Shown here: positions 1 to 8,063 of the stretch, one piece after another
Layout: the number at the start of each line of letters is the position of its first letter
Position numbering within the stretch: the stretch's first letter is position 1
DNA from: Flavobacterium sp.
GTDB lineage: Bacteria; Bacteroidota; Bacteroidia; Flavobacteriales; Flavobacteriaceae
Direction of reading: 5' to 3'
Length of the DNA stretch: 32,044 bases
Assembly (NCBI GenBank): GCA_024644805.1
Contig: JAHEHC010000011.1
Coordinates: forward strand, 1 to 32,044
Notes under the pieces: model-generated
Told to the model about the DNA's origin: nothing
Seen by the model: the letters and a program-made list of their open reading frames with translations, nothing else
Databases searched by the model: none
Made by a program: the position numbers and the translations under genes

Positions 1-82
1 CCATCAAATTTCGTAGTTTTCTATAAACAATAGTCGTTGGAAAATCACTCACCTTACAAGAATTCAGGGAATCATTCGATTT

Positions 83-481
83 TTAATTGTAGTTTGATCT
101 GAATATTTGAATCAATTCAGCTGTTGGGATAACCTTGTCATCATAGTCATTCATCCGATCCAGAATTTGATTGATCACATCGCTCCTAATTCCCATCTTC
201 AATCCGAAGTTCTTTACCGAGATAATTTCTTTTTTATGGGCCTCTCGATCCACATTCATCAGCAATACCAATTTGTGAAAATGAGTGATCCGTTCCAACT
301 CAGAATATTTTGTCTTGGATTGTATTGGGTTTTTAAACAGTTCAGCAACTTCTTCCTCAGTCACATCCATTCTCTTGGCCAATCGCAAGATAAAATCGTA
401 TTCGGAATGAGTCAACTTTCCATCTGCTTCCGCCAAACGGATCAGATCAGATATCAATGAATGATTATCTAATTTATTCAT
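83..481 (-). CDS. TerB-like helical domain protein
   Basis: A 132-residue, all-helical, soluble protein with no signal peptide or membrane segment. The segment LAEADGKLTHSEYDFILRLAKRM near residues 16-38 has the acidic helix-turn-helix pattern of the TerB/tellurite-resistance-like family (the ADG.L...E...I signature). In Flavobacteriia such single-domain proteins are common and are often labelled TerB or, misleadingly, excinuclease subunit B; their biochemical role is unknown. It ends 82 bp from the window edge. Downstream of the next minus-strand gene there is a terminator, so it is probably transcribed alone. The family call is by pattern and not by search. Confidence 0.7.
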   Translation of the reverse strand: MNKLDNHSLISDLIRLAEADGKLTHSEYDFILRLAKRMDVTEEEVAELFKNPIQSKTKYSELERITHFHKLVLLMNVDREAHKKEIISVKNFGLKMGIRSDVINQILDRMNDYDDKVIPTAELIQIFRSNYN

Positions 482-490
482 AGTGTAAAA

Positions 491-531
491 ATAAAAAATC
501 TCGTTTTTATATTGCTATAAAGACGAGATTT
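491..531 (-). terminator. Rho-independent terminator after the 553-888 gene
   Basis: On the minus strand AAATCTCGT pairs with ACGAGATTT, and an inner TTTATA/TATAAA extends the stem around a GCAA loop, leaving one mismatched pair. A T-rich tail follows. It lies just past the stop codon of the 111-residue gene. Confidence 0.7.
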
Positions 532-552
532 AATTGCTTTTGGTTCGAATTG

Positions 553-888
553 TTATTGTTCTGATACAATTCTTACGGGAACTTTGTATTCTTTCCCTTT
601 TTGCATTTTAGCTTTGATCTTGTAGTAGCTCAATCGCTCTTTGATCAATTGCTTGACCAATTGGTTATCCGTATCAACATCCAATAAGACTAGTTCACCT
701 TCCGTGTTAACCACAAAGGTGATCGTGGCGAATACATCTACACCAAGAAGCAGATTATTATCATCAAGAAGATTTTCAATCTCTGCGGAAAATGGTGTTT
801 TTAATTCATTTGTTGTAGTTGCTGCTGTGGTAAATAGAGTTCCTAACATAAGGGTCAAGGCGACTAAAATTACTTTTACTTTTTTCAT
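553..888 (-). CDS. Small exported protein, TonB C-terminal-like fold
   Basis: A 111-residue protein with a clear signal peptide (MKKVKVILVALTLMLGTLFTTAA), so probably periplasmic. The mature part contains FATITFVVNTEGELVLLDVDTDNQLVKQLIKERLSYYKI and ends in KVPVRIV, the beta-alpha-beta pattern of the TonB C-terminal fold (hydrophobic strand, NxxGxL turn, helix, basic strand). It lacks the membrane anchor and proline-rich linker of an energy transducer. Small stand-alone proteins of this shape are frequent in Flavobacteriia and have no established function. It is flanked by terminators on both sides, which suggests a single-gene unit. Confidence 0.6.
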   Translation of the reverse strand: MKKVKVILVALTLMLGTLFTTAATTTNELKTPFSAEIENLLDDNNLLLGVDVFATITFVVNTEGELVLLDVDTDNQLVKQLIKERLSYYKIKAKMQKGKEYKVPVRIVSEQ

Positions 889-991
889 GATTGTTCGTTT
901 AAAGATTGATATACTAAGAAGACGACGCAGCTGTCTTAATTGTTACACCAATCGTTAATTTTTAACTAATCATTAACGCAACCACGATTGA

Positions 992-1022
992 AAACAAAAA
1001 AAAGCCTTAAATAAATTAAGGC
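992..1022 (-). terminator. Rho-independent terminator after sucC
   Basis: On the minus strand GCCTTAA-TTTAT-TTAAGGC forms a 7-bp stem followed directly by eight T residues, 27 nt past the sucC stop codon. Confidence 0.75.
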
Positions 1023-1048
1023 CTTTAAATAAAAGTTTTTGAATTTTT

Positions 1049-2239
1049 CTAAGATAGGACTTTATGGACTTTATCGGCTGCCTCCTGGAATTCGATGGCA
1101 CTATGGACGTCCAAACCGCTTTTGTCAATGATCTCCTTTGCAATATCGGCATTGGTGCCTTGCAATCTTACAATGATCGGTATCGTTATGTTTCCCATAT
1201 TCTTATAAGCATCAACAATACCTTGTGCTACCCTATCGCAACGAACTATTCCCCCAAAAATATTGACCAGGATCGCTTTTACACTAGGATCCTTTAATAT
1301 GATTCTGAATGCTGACTCAACCCGTTCAGCATCAGCGGTACCTCCAACATCCAAAAAATTAGCCGGTTCACCTCCTGCCTGCTTGATCAGATCCATGGTA
1401 GCCATTGCCAATCCAGCACCATTTACCATACAACCAACATTTCCATCCAGATCAACATAATTCAAACCAGCAGCATTTGCTTCTACTTCAATTGGATTCT
1501 CCTCTCTTAGATCACGCATGGCTAAATAGTCCTTATGACGGAACAATGCATTATTATCCAGGGTCACTTTTGCATCAACTGCTATGATTCGATCGTCACT
1601 TGTTTTAAGAACCGGATTGATCTCGAATAATGAAGAGTCCGATTTTATGTAAGCTGTGTAAAGTGCTGAAACGAATTTGGTCATTTGCTTAAATGCCTTT
1701 CCACTAAGTCCCAAATTGAAAGCGATTCTTCGGCATTGAAATGGAAGAATTCCCATTGCAGGATCGATCTCCTCATTGAATATCAAATCGGGAGTCTCCT
1801 CAGCTACTTTTTCAATATTCATACCTCCTTCGGTCGAATACATGATCATGTTCTTTCCATTCTCACGGTTCAAGAGTACACTCATATAGAATTCACTGGG
1901 CTCACTGTCACCTGGATAATAAACATCCTCAGCAACCAATACCTGATGTACTTTTTTACCTTCAGCACTGGTTTATGGTGTGATCAGGTTCATCCCTATG
2001 ATCTGAGAAGCTATCTGTTCCACCTCATCAATGTTCTTGGCTAGTTTTACTCCGCCACCTTTCCCTCGACCTCCGGCATGAACTTGAGCCTTGATAACAT
2101 GCCAACCCGTGCCGGTTTCTTCTGTAAGTTTTTTTGCTGCCGCTACTGCTTCAGAAGGAGTGTGTGCCACTATACCACGTTGTATTTCAACACCAAAACT
2201 ATTCAATATCTCTTTACCTTGATACTCGTGTAAATTCAT
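1049..2239 (-). pseudogene. sucC: Succinate--CoA ligase (ADP-forming) beta subunit, interrupted by an in-frame stop
   Basis: SucC forms succinyl-CoA synthetase with SucD and makes ATP from succinyl-CoA in the TCA cycle. The N-terminal ORF (1973-2239, 88 residues, [12 protein letters not shown], with the ATP-grasp loop [12 protein letters not shown]) and the C-terminal ORF (1049-1939, 296 residues, with [14 protein letters not shown] and [12 protein letters not shown]) lie in the same frame. They are separated only by TAA at 1973-1975 and the codons TSAEGKKVHQV. Read through, the protein is 396 residues, the family's normal length. Family members have Gln-Thr after the strand LxTP/Y, so the TAA most likely replaces CAA (one C-to-T change). 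The downstream ORF would have to start at a TTG without support. This is a true nonsense mutation, a sequencing or assembly error, or a readthrough site; the rest of the gene shows no decay. Confidence 0.9.
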
Positions 2240-2262
2240 TTAATGTAGATTTTTCAGATTAG

Positions 2263-2270
2263 CAAAAGTA
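2263..2270 (-). promoter_or_regulatory. Probable sucC promoter -7 box
   Basis: TACTTTTG on the minus strand is an exact match to the Bacteroidota -7 consensus TAnnTTTG, 24 nt before the sucC ATG. A TTAG, similar to the -33 TTTG, lies 20 nt upstream. Confidence 0.45.
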
Positions 2271-2437
2271 ACAAATGTTCGAAGATTCCACTAATTTTTT
2301 AGGTCATTAAAAACTATAATTTAAGACATTGAAAAGAGCTTTATCAAAATATCTATCCATCTCCTAAAAAGAGCTTTTAAAGTTAATTTATCTATAATAG
2401 ATCCATTAAAGAAGGCACCTATTACGATCAGTCATAA

Positions 2438-3130
2438 CTAAACCCTTCCGGCAATTCTGTCTTTTGCCAGTTGAAGAATAATATGAAATTGATCTTCTAA
2501 ATTCATCTCTGAATTATCGACCTCAATGGCATCTTCAGCCTTCTTTAAGGGAGAATCTTTGCGTGTTGAATCTATATGATCCCGTTCCTTTACATTATCA
2601 AATACCTCTTTGTACGTGATCTCATCCCCTCTCCTACTGAGCTCATTAAATCGCCTTGAAGCTCTTGTTTCTGGTTTTGCAGTCATAAAGATCTTCAATT
2701 CAGCATCGGGAAATACCACCGTTCCAATATCCCGTCCATCCATAACGACGCCTTTCTCCTTGCCGATCTCATGCTGTAGCATCACTAATTTCCTCCTGAC
2801 CTCCGGAAGGGTGGCAATGGGACTGACAAACTCTGATACATTCATGGTTCTAATCTCTTTCTCTACATTGATCCCATTCAGGTGTATCTCAGCCCTATCC
2901 TTTTCGTTCTCCTTTATGAATTCCAATCGAATCTTCGGTAAAGAATCGATCAATTGTTTTTTATCAAAATGATGTTCTGAGATCAGATCATGCTTTAAAG
3001 CATATAGGGTAACTCCGCGATACATGGCTCCTGAGTCAACATAGATATAACCCAGATGGTCGGCCAATTGTTTAGCAACTGTGCTTTTCCCTGTTGAGGA
3101 ATGCCCATCTATGGCTATGGTGATCTTCAT
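2438..3130 (-). CDS. cmk: (d)CMP kinase
   Basis: Cytoplasmic kinase that phosphorylates CMP and dCMP from ATP, in pyrimidine nucleotide recycling. At 230 residues it has the usual length. The N-terminal P-loop GHSSTGKST (residues 9-17) is the Cmk form. It is followed by YVDSGAMYRGVTLYAL (NMP-binding start), VVMDGRDIGTVVFPDAELKIFMTA (the DGRDIG nucleotide motif) and the lid-like RASRRFNEL region. It reads in the same direction as porQ and lon upstream, with a 51-bp gap to porQ; the lon-porQ-cmk order is a familiar flavobacterial arrangement. The 198 bp down to sucC contain no gene. Confidence 0.96.
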   Translation of the reverse strand: MKITIAIDGHSSTGKSTVAKQLADHLGYIYVDSGAMYRGVTLYALKHDLISEHHFDKKQLIDSLPKIRLEFIKENEKDRAEIHLNGINVEKEIRTMNVSEFVSPIATLPEVRRKLVMLQHEIGKEKGVVMDGRDIGTVVFPDAELKIFMTAKPETRASRRFNELSRRGDEITYKEVFDNVKERDHIDSTRKDSPLKKAEDAIEVDNSEMNLEDQFHIILQLAKDRIAGRV

Positions 3131-3181
3131 TTAAAAAGAAATACAATTAGATTAGAAATTTAAGACTTTTTTCTTGAATAC

Positions 3182-4204
3182 CTATTTAGTGAGATCAATA
3201 TTAAGTCCAAAGAAACTGGTATTTGCAGCGGTACTGTATTTGGAATAGGTATAACTCAATCTTAGCTTGTTCAATTTAATTGAAAAGCCAGCACTTAATC
3301 CTGCAAAGGCCCTTTTTTCTATAATTCTGAGTTCTTCCCCTCTCCTGAGATTATACCCCAATCGAATATTGAATCCGCTTTCAGGAAAGATCTCAAGACC
3401 AATGATCATATGTCTGAAGGCATTATCGATAAAATTGATCTTCTCCTCAATCACATTTCCTTCAAGATCGATCTCTTCCCGATCTGGATTTGAAAATGCA
3501 ATGTTCCAAACCTGCATATTCTCCAAAGTGAAATGCCATCGTATGGGAACATTCTGAAGCGTTTGTGAAACCCCAAATATCAATTCAAAGGGAAGTGGTT
3601 CATACACATCATCATAGGGTGTGATCTGAGTTCCAACATTCCTGGCAACTCCCGTAATATGAAGATCCCAGTCCTCATAAACATACATTACACCAATATC
3701 TACAGCAGCACCAAATGATGAGTATTGCTCCAATTTCGAGGAGATGAATTTCAAATTAACCCCCACGTGGAAATCGGTGAAAGCTATATTTCTGGCGTGT
3801 CCAAATGATAGCGCGACTTCTCCACCGCTAAAGCTATTGGTGGGATTTCCTAGCTCATCATAACCATCAAATGTTCCATAATTGATATAGGTTGCTCCGG
3901 CGTGGATAACCTGTGTTCTTCTATCCCATAAGTAGGCATAAGAGGCTGATCCATAATTGACATCCCCCAGGTAATTATTATAATTCAATGACAACTGATT
4001 GTCCATCTCAGGATTGATACTGGCAGGATTATACAAGGCCTGTGTTGGGTCGTAATCATAATTAGTCACAACCTTGCCTCCTAAAGCAGCTTCTCTTGGA
4101 GAATTCACCAAGCCTAAAAATTGATAGGTATATTTACCTCCCACCTGCGATAAAGCCATTGAAGACGTCAGAAATACTATTAAGAATAATAGTTTTTGAT
4201 TCAT
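3182..4204 (-). CDS. porQ: Type IX secretion system protein PorQ
   Basis: PorQ is an outer-membrane beta-barrel protein of the type IX secretion system, known from Porphyromonas and Flavobacterium to be needed for export or attachment of cargo at the cell surface. The chosen ATG at 4204 begins a proper signal peptide (MNQKLLFLIVFLTSSMALSQ); the ORF track's longer start adds 13 residues with no signal character. The mature N-terminus GGKYTYQFLGLVNSPREAALGGK is the typical PorQ opening, and the rest alternates amphipathic beta strands ending in a short hydrophobic strand (FFGLNIDLTK). The protein is 340 residues, close to family length. It lies between lon and cmk on the same strand. Confidence 0.92.
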   Translation of the reverse strand: MNQKLLFLIVFLTSSMALSQVGGKYTYQFLGLVNSPREAALGGKVVTNYDYDPTQALYNPASINPEMDNQLSLNYNNYLGDVNYGSASYAYLWDRRTQVIHAGATYINYGTFDGYDELGNPTNSFSGGEVALSFGHARNIAFTDFHVGVNLKFISSKLEQYSSFGAAVDIGVMYVYEDWDLHITGVARNVGTQITPYDDVYEPLPFELIFGVSQTLQNVPIRWHFTLENMQVWNIAFSNPDREEIDLEGNVIEEKINFIDNAFRHMIIGLEIFPESGFNIRLGYNLRRGEELRIIEKRAFAGLSAGFSIKLNKLRLSYTYSKYSTAANTSFFGLNIDLTK

Positions 4205-4289
4205 GGAGCACAATACGTTTCCTGAAAGTTTAAACGAATGCAAGTATAATTTATTTTCAGCGTATTAAAAAACCAAAGAGAATCATTCT

Positions 4290-6740
4290 CTAAAGAACTT
4301 TTGCCTCTTTAACTTTATACTTGGTTAATGCGATATCGATGACATCACTCATGTTCTTGACATAATGAAAAGTCAATCCTTTCAGATATTCCGGTTTGAT
4401 CTCCTCAATATCCTTTCGATTGCCCTCACATAATAGTATTTCTTTGATATGAGCCCGCTTAGCAGCCAATATCTTTTCCTTGATCCCACCAACAGGAAGC
4501 ACTTTACCTCTTAAGGTGATCTCACCAGTCATAGCAAGGCTTCTTTTTACTTTACGCTGTGTGAATAAGGAAACCAAAGAGGTTAACATGGTAATGCCGG
4601 CACTCGGGCCATCTTTAGGAGTTGCTCCCTCTGGAACGTGAATGTGAACATTATACTTTTCAAAGACATCCGGAGAAACACCCAATTTAGTAGAATTTGA
4701 TTTAATATACTCCATGGCGATTGTAGCAGACTCTTTCATGACCTTTCCAAGATTCCCAGTCAGTGTAAGAGCGCCCTTTCCCTTAGAAAATATTGATTCG
4801 ATGAATAAAATATCTCCTCCAAATCGTGTCCAGGCGAGCCCTGTTACCACTCCGGCCACATTGTTGTTCTCATATTTATCCCGTTCAAGTTTTGGGTGAC
4901 CCAAGACTTCCAAGATCAACGCATTGGTCACTTTCTTGTCGTAGTCTTCTTCCATAGCTATTTTCATCGCAGCATATCGCACCATCTTTGCGATCTTCTT
5001 CTCCAAACCTCTGACACCACTTTCACGCGTATAGCCTTCTACGATCCTTTCCAGTTGTGGTTTTCCGATTCTCAGATCACTCTTGGTCAAACCGTGATCT
5101 TTCAATTGTTTTGGAAGCAGATGGCGTTTTGCGATCTCTACTTTCTCCTCGATGGTATATCCGGTCATCTCGATGATCTCCATTCGATCTCTCAATGCTG
5201 GTTGAATGGTGTTCAAGCTGTTTGCAGTAGCGATGAACATGACCTTGGAAAGATCGTATCCAACCTCAAGGAAATTATCATAGAACGAAATATTTTGTTC
5301 AGGGTCCAATACTTCCAGCATAGCTGAAGAAGGATCACCTTGACTTCCAACGGCCAGTTTATCGATCTCATCCAATACGAACACCGGATTGCTGGTGCCT
5401 GCTTTTTTAATATTCTTAATGATCCTTCCAGGCATGGCTCCAATATAGGTCTTTCGATGGCCTCTTATCTCTGATTCATCTCGCATGCCACCCAATGACA
5501 TCCGTATGTATTTTCTACCCAAGGCTTCTGCCACCGATTTTCCCAAGGATGTTTTCCCGACTCCTGGGGGTCCATACAAACAGAGTATGGGAGATTTCAT
5601 ATCATTCCTCAACTTTAAAACGGCTAAGTGCTCGATGATCCTCTTTTTAACATCGTCCAACCCAAAATGATCCCGATCCAGTATTCTCCTTGCTTTTTTG
5701 AGGTCAAATTTATCTTTGCTGAAATCATTCCAAGGCAGATCGAGAAACAATTCAAGATAATTTCTCTGAATCCCATGTTCTGCAACCTGAGGATTCATAC
5801 GCTGGAGTTTATTCAATTCCTTTTCAAAATGCTTTCCAACCTCTTTACTCCATTTTTTTGCCTTAGCTTGTAGACGCATCTCTTCGATCTCCTCTTCTGA
5901 AGAAGACCCACCCAATTCTTCCTGAATGGTCTTCATTTGCTGATGAAGGAAATACTCTCGTTGTTGCTGACTGATATCGCTTTCGACCTTGGATTGAATA
6001 TCGATACGCAACGATAATTTTTGCAGTTCTATATTCATATAACGCAAGGTCTCCAAGGCACGTTCTTTAAGATCATTGATCTCCAACAATTTTTGCTTGT
6101 CTGAAACTGCAATGTTCAGGTTAGATGACACAAAATTGATCAGGAATGAGTTGCTCTTAATATTCTGAATGGCAAAAGCGGCTTCAGATGGTATGTTCGG
6201 GCTGTTCTTGATGATCTCCAATGCCTTTTCCTTGATGGAATCAATTATGGCCGTAAACTCTTCGTTATTCTTTGCCGGATGTGCTTCAGGAACTTCTCGT
6301 ATCGAGGCCGTCATATAGGGATCTTCCGTGATCATATTGGTCAACTCAAATCGTTTCTTTCCCTGTAGGATCACCGTTGTATTACCATCAGGCATTTTCA
6401 ACACCCTCAATATCATCGCAACGGTACCAAATGAATTGATATCAGAAAGGATCGGGTCCTCTACCATTTCGTCCTTTTGAGAGACCACTCCAATAACCTT
6501 ATTTCCATTATTAGCCTCATTAATCAATTTGATCGATTTATCCCTTCCTGCGGTAATGGGTATGACCACTCCAGGAAAAAGAACGGTATTCCTTAAAGGT
6601 AAAATGGGTAGAATCTCAGGTAATTCCTCTTTATTGATCGCATCCTCATCTTCAGGGGTCATTAAAGGGATCAGATCTGCATCTTCATTCAGATCTTGAA
6701 ATGACAAACTGTCGATGGACTTTAATTTTGCTCTTGCCAT
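4290..6740 (-). CDS. lon: ATP-dependent Lon protease (LonA type)
   Basis: Cytosolic AAA+ serine protease that degrades misfolded and regulatory proteins. At 816 residues it matches Bacteroidota Lon. Order of domains: an N-terminal substrate domain starting at [15 protein letters not shown] (about residue 43), a coiled coil, an AAA+ module with Walker [10 protein letters not shown] and Walker [10 protein letters not shown], and the protease domain with the catalytic Ser in PKDGPSAG (S713) and Lys in GGIKEK (K756), 43 residues apart as in E. coli Lon. An acidic N-terminal extension (about 40 residues) is usual in this phylum. A good promoter and a hairpin lie in the 229-bp space shared with the divergent sigma-factor operon. 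Confidence 0.98.
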   Translation of the reverse strand: MARAKLKSIDSLSFQDLNEDADLIPLMTPEDEDAINKEELPEILPILPLRNTVLFPGVVIPITAGRDKSIKLINEANNGNKVIGVVSQKDEMVEDPILSDINSFGTVAMILRVLKMPDGNTTVILQGKKRFELTNMITEDPYMTASIREVPEAHPAKNNEEFTAIIDSIKEKALEIIKNSPNIPSEAAFAIQNIKSNSFLINFVSSNLNIAVSDKQKLLEINDLKERALETLRYMNIELQKLSLRIDIQSKVESDISQQQREYFLHQQMKTIQEELGGSSSEEEIEEMRLQAKAKKWSKEVGKHFEKELNKLQRMNPQVAEHGIQRNYLELFLDLPWNDFSKDKFDLKKARRILDRDHFGLDDVKKRIIEHLAVLKLRNDMKSPILCLYGPPGVGKTSLGKSVAEALGRKYIRMSLGGMRDESEIRGHRKTYIGAMPGRIIKNIKKAGTSNPVFVLDEIDKLAVGSQGDPSSAMLEVLDPEQNISFYDNFLEVGYDLSKVMFIATANSLNTIQPALRDRMEIIEMTGYTIEEKVEIAKRHLLPKQLKDHGLTKSDLRIGKPQLERIVEGYTRESGVRGLEKKIAKMVRYAAMKIAMEEDYDKKVTNALILEVLGHPKLERDKYENNNVAGVVTGLAWTRFGGDILFIESIFSKGKGALTLTGNLGKVMKESATIAMEYIKSNSTKLGVSPDVFEKYNVHIHVPEGATPKDGPSAGITMLTSLVSLFTQRKVKRSLAMTGEITLRGKVLPVGGIKEKILAAKRAHIKEILLCEGNRKDIEEIKPEYLKGLTFHYVKNMSDVIDIALTKYKVKEAKVL

Positions 6741-6814
6741 AGTTGTTTGTAGGACATATTGTCACGCATTATTGCGATCGGTATGCATCTATACATTAAA
6801 TTTCAATAAAAAAT

Positions 6815-6838
6815 ACTTGTAAACCTTATATTACAAGT
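6815..6838 (-). repeat. Inverted repeat in the lon 5' leader
   Basis: ACTTGTAA (6815-6822) and TTACAAGT (6831-6838) form a perfect 8-bp dyad with an 8-nt spacer. It begins only a few nucleotides downstream of the predicted lon start of transcription, so it would be a stem-loop at the very 5' end of the mRNA or a repressor site. There is no poly-T, so it is not a terminator. Confidence 0.45.
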
Positions 6839-6846
6839 TGTTTTGG

Positions 6847-6877
6847 CAAATATAATTCAATTGTTATGCCATTTCAA
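6847..6877 (-). promoter_or_regulatory. Predicted lon promoter
   Basis: On the minus strand TTG, 20 nt, then TATATTTG matches the Bacteroidota consensus TTTG-N19-20-TAnnTTTG in both box and spacing. It implies a leader of about 100 nt. This is the best two-part promoter match I found in the window. Confidence 0.5.
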
Positions 6878-6969
6878 CCCTTCGTAATAAGAATCGAATA
6901 AAATTTCTTTTCACAAAGTGTAACATTTTTAACTTCCTAGTATCTTTATAACAAACAAACGTTTTTTAA

Positions 6970-7521
6970 TTGTCACTCAACCATCAAAACATAGAATCAC
7001 TAATCGTTCTTTGTAAAAAAGGGAATCAATTAGCCCAACTTGAACTGTATAACCGATATCATCATGCCATGTTCAATGTAGCTATGCGAATTGTTAAGAA
7101 AACAGATGAAGCCGAAGATGTGATGCAGGAATCCATGATAACTGCATTCAACAAACTGGATACTTTTAAAGGGGATGCTTCATTTGGATCCTGGTTGAAA
7201 CGGATCGTCATCAATAATAGTATCGTTCAGTATAAGAGATCCAAGCGGTTTGTGACCACTGACGAAGAGATATTTAAAGATGATTATGATGAATCATTTG
7301 AGGAAAACAATGATGATTATAGCAAGATCAAAGCCAATAAGGTTATTCGTTGTATGGATCATTTAAATGATAAATACCAACAAATACTCAGTCTTCACTT
7401 CATCGAAGGATTCGATTATGAAGAAATATGCGAGATCATGCAGATCAGTTATGCGAATTGCAGGACCCTAATTTCAAGAGCGAAAGAAAGTTTAAGAACC
7501 AAATTATTAGTTGAATCATGA
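6970..7521 (+). CDS. ECF-type RNA polymerase sigma factor
   Basis: A 183-residue sigma-70 family factor with only regions 2 and 4. Region 2 spans LYNRYHHAMFNVAMRIVKKTDEAEDVMQESMITAFNKLDTFKG (core binding and -10 recognition), followed by the WLKRIVINNSIVQYKR helix. Region 4 is LNDKYQQILSLHFIEGFDYEEICEIMQISYANCRTLISRAKESL, a helix-turn-helix for the -35 element. The only in-frame start is TTG at 6970, because a TAA lies just upstream (6949) and the next ATG is inside region 2. Its last codons overlap the next gene (ATGA), so the two are translationally coupled. That protein is probably its anti-sigma factor. The target genes are unknown; the two surface-protein genes downstream are the natural guess. 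Confidence 0.93.
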   Translation: MSLNHQNIESLIVLCKKGNQLAQLELYNRYHHAMFNVAMRIVKKTDEAEDVMQESMITAFNKLDTFKGDASFGSWLKRIVINNSIVQYKRSKRFVTTDEEIFKDDYDESFEENNDDYSKIKANKVIRCMDHLNDKYQQILSLHFIEGFDYEEICEIMQISYANCRTLISRAKESLRTKLLVES

Positions 7522-8063
7522 AAAAAGACACAATAGACACACTTTTTGAAAGACTACAAGGAGATTTCGACGTTTATGAAACACCCAATGGTCATCAAAA
7601 AAGGTTTATGGATCGATTGCAAAAACAGGAACAAAGGGCAACGCCATTGGTAACCTGGAAAAAAGTGATCTCAATAGCTGCCGTGTTTGCTGTTATTGTA
7701 ACCATTGGATCGTTTATGTTCAATACTGAAGTAAAAGCGGCCGACCTTGCCAGTGTTTCTCCAGAAATGGAACAGACCCAGTCTTTTTTTACAACTGCAA
7801 TTAATAATGAGATCCAAAACTTAAAAAGCTTTGATAGTCCAGAGACCGAAGCGCTTATTAATGACGCCCTTAAGCAAATTAATATTCTCGAGGAAAAATA
7901 TAAAATACTAATGATCGATCTGGTGGATAGCGGTTACGACCAACGTGTGATCTATGCCATGATCAACAATTTTCAAAAAAGGATCGATCTGCTTGAAAAT
8001 GTAATTAATACTGTAAAAGAAATAAAGAACCTAAATAATCAAAACAATGAGAACACAATCTAA
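7518..8063 (+). CDS. Probable membrane anti-sigma factor (no zinc motif)
   Basis: A 181-residue protein with a soluble, charged N-terminal segment (about 47 residues), one membrane helix (VISIAAVFAVIVTIGSFMF, about residues 50-68) and a C-terminal, presumably periplasmic, helical domain of about 110 residues rich in coiled-coil character (EALINDALKQINILEEKYKILMIDL). The topology and its ATGA overlap with the ECF sigma gene fit a one-TM anti-sigma factor. However, it contains no cysteine, so the usual HxxxCxxC zinc-binding anti-sigma motif is absent. No enzyme motif is present. Function is inferred from position and topology alone. It overlaps the next gene by 17 nt. Confidence 0.65.
   Translation: MKKDTIDTLFERLQGDFDVYETPNGHQKRFMDRLQKQEQRATPLVTWKKVISIAAVFAVIVTIGSFMFNTEVKAADLASVSPEMEQTQSFFTTAINNEIQNLKSFDSPETEALINDALKQINILEEKYKILMIDLVDSGYDQRVIYAMINNFQKRIDLLENVINTVKEIKNLNNQNNENTI

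Noticed and set aside
1-82. An open frame on the minus strand from about position 80 to the window edge, with a GTG and a late ATG
   Set aside because: Only about 27 codons are visible, with no recognisable signal or motif, so a gene cannot be supported.
1049-1939. A separate short sucC gene starting at TTG 1939
   Set aside because: It lacks the ATP-grasp N-terminus, shares frame with the upstream ORF, and has no ribosome-binding signal; it is the rest of the same gene.
1973-1975. Alternative genetic code or stop-codon reassignment
   Set aside because: All other genes in the window end normally at TAA, TAG or TGA, and only one internal stop is seen.
2331-2375. Two AAAAGAGCTTT direct repeats between cmk and sucC
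   Set aside because: AT-rich short repeats 33 bp apart with no further structure; likely chance.
4896-5327. Plus-strand ORF of 143 codons antisense to lon
   Set aside because: It lies within the conserved AAA+ coding region of lon and has no coding character of its own.
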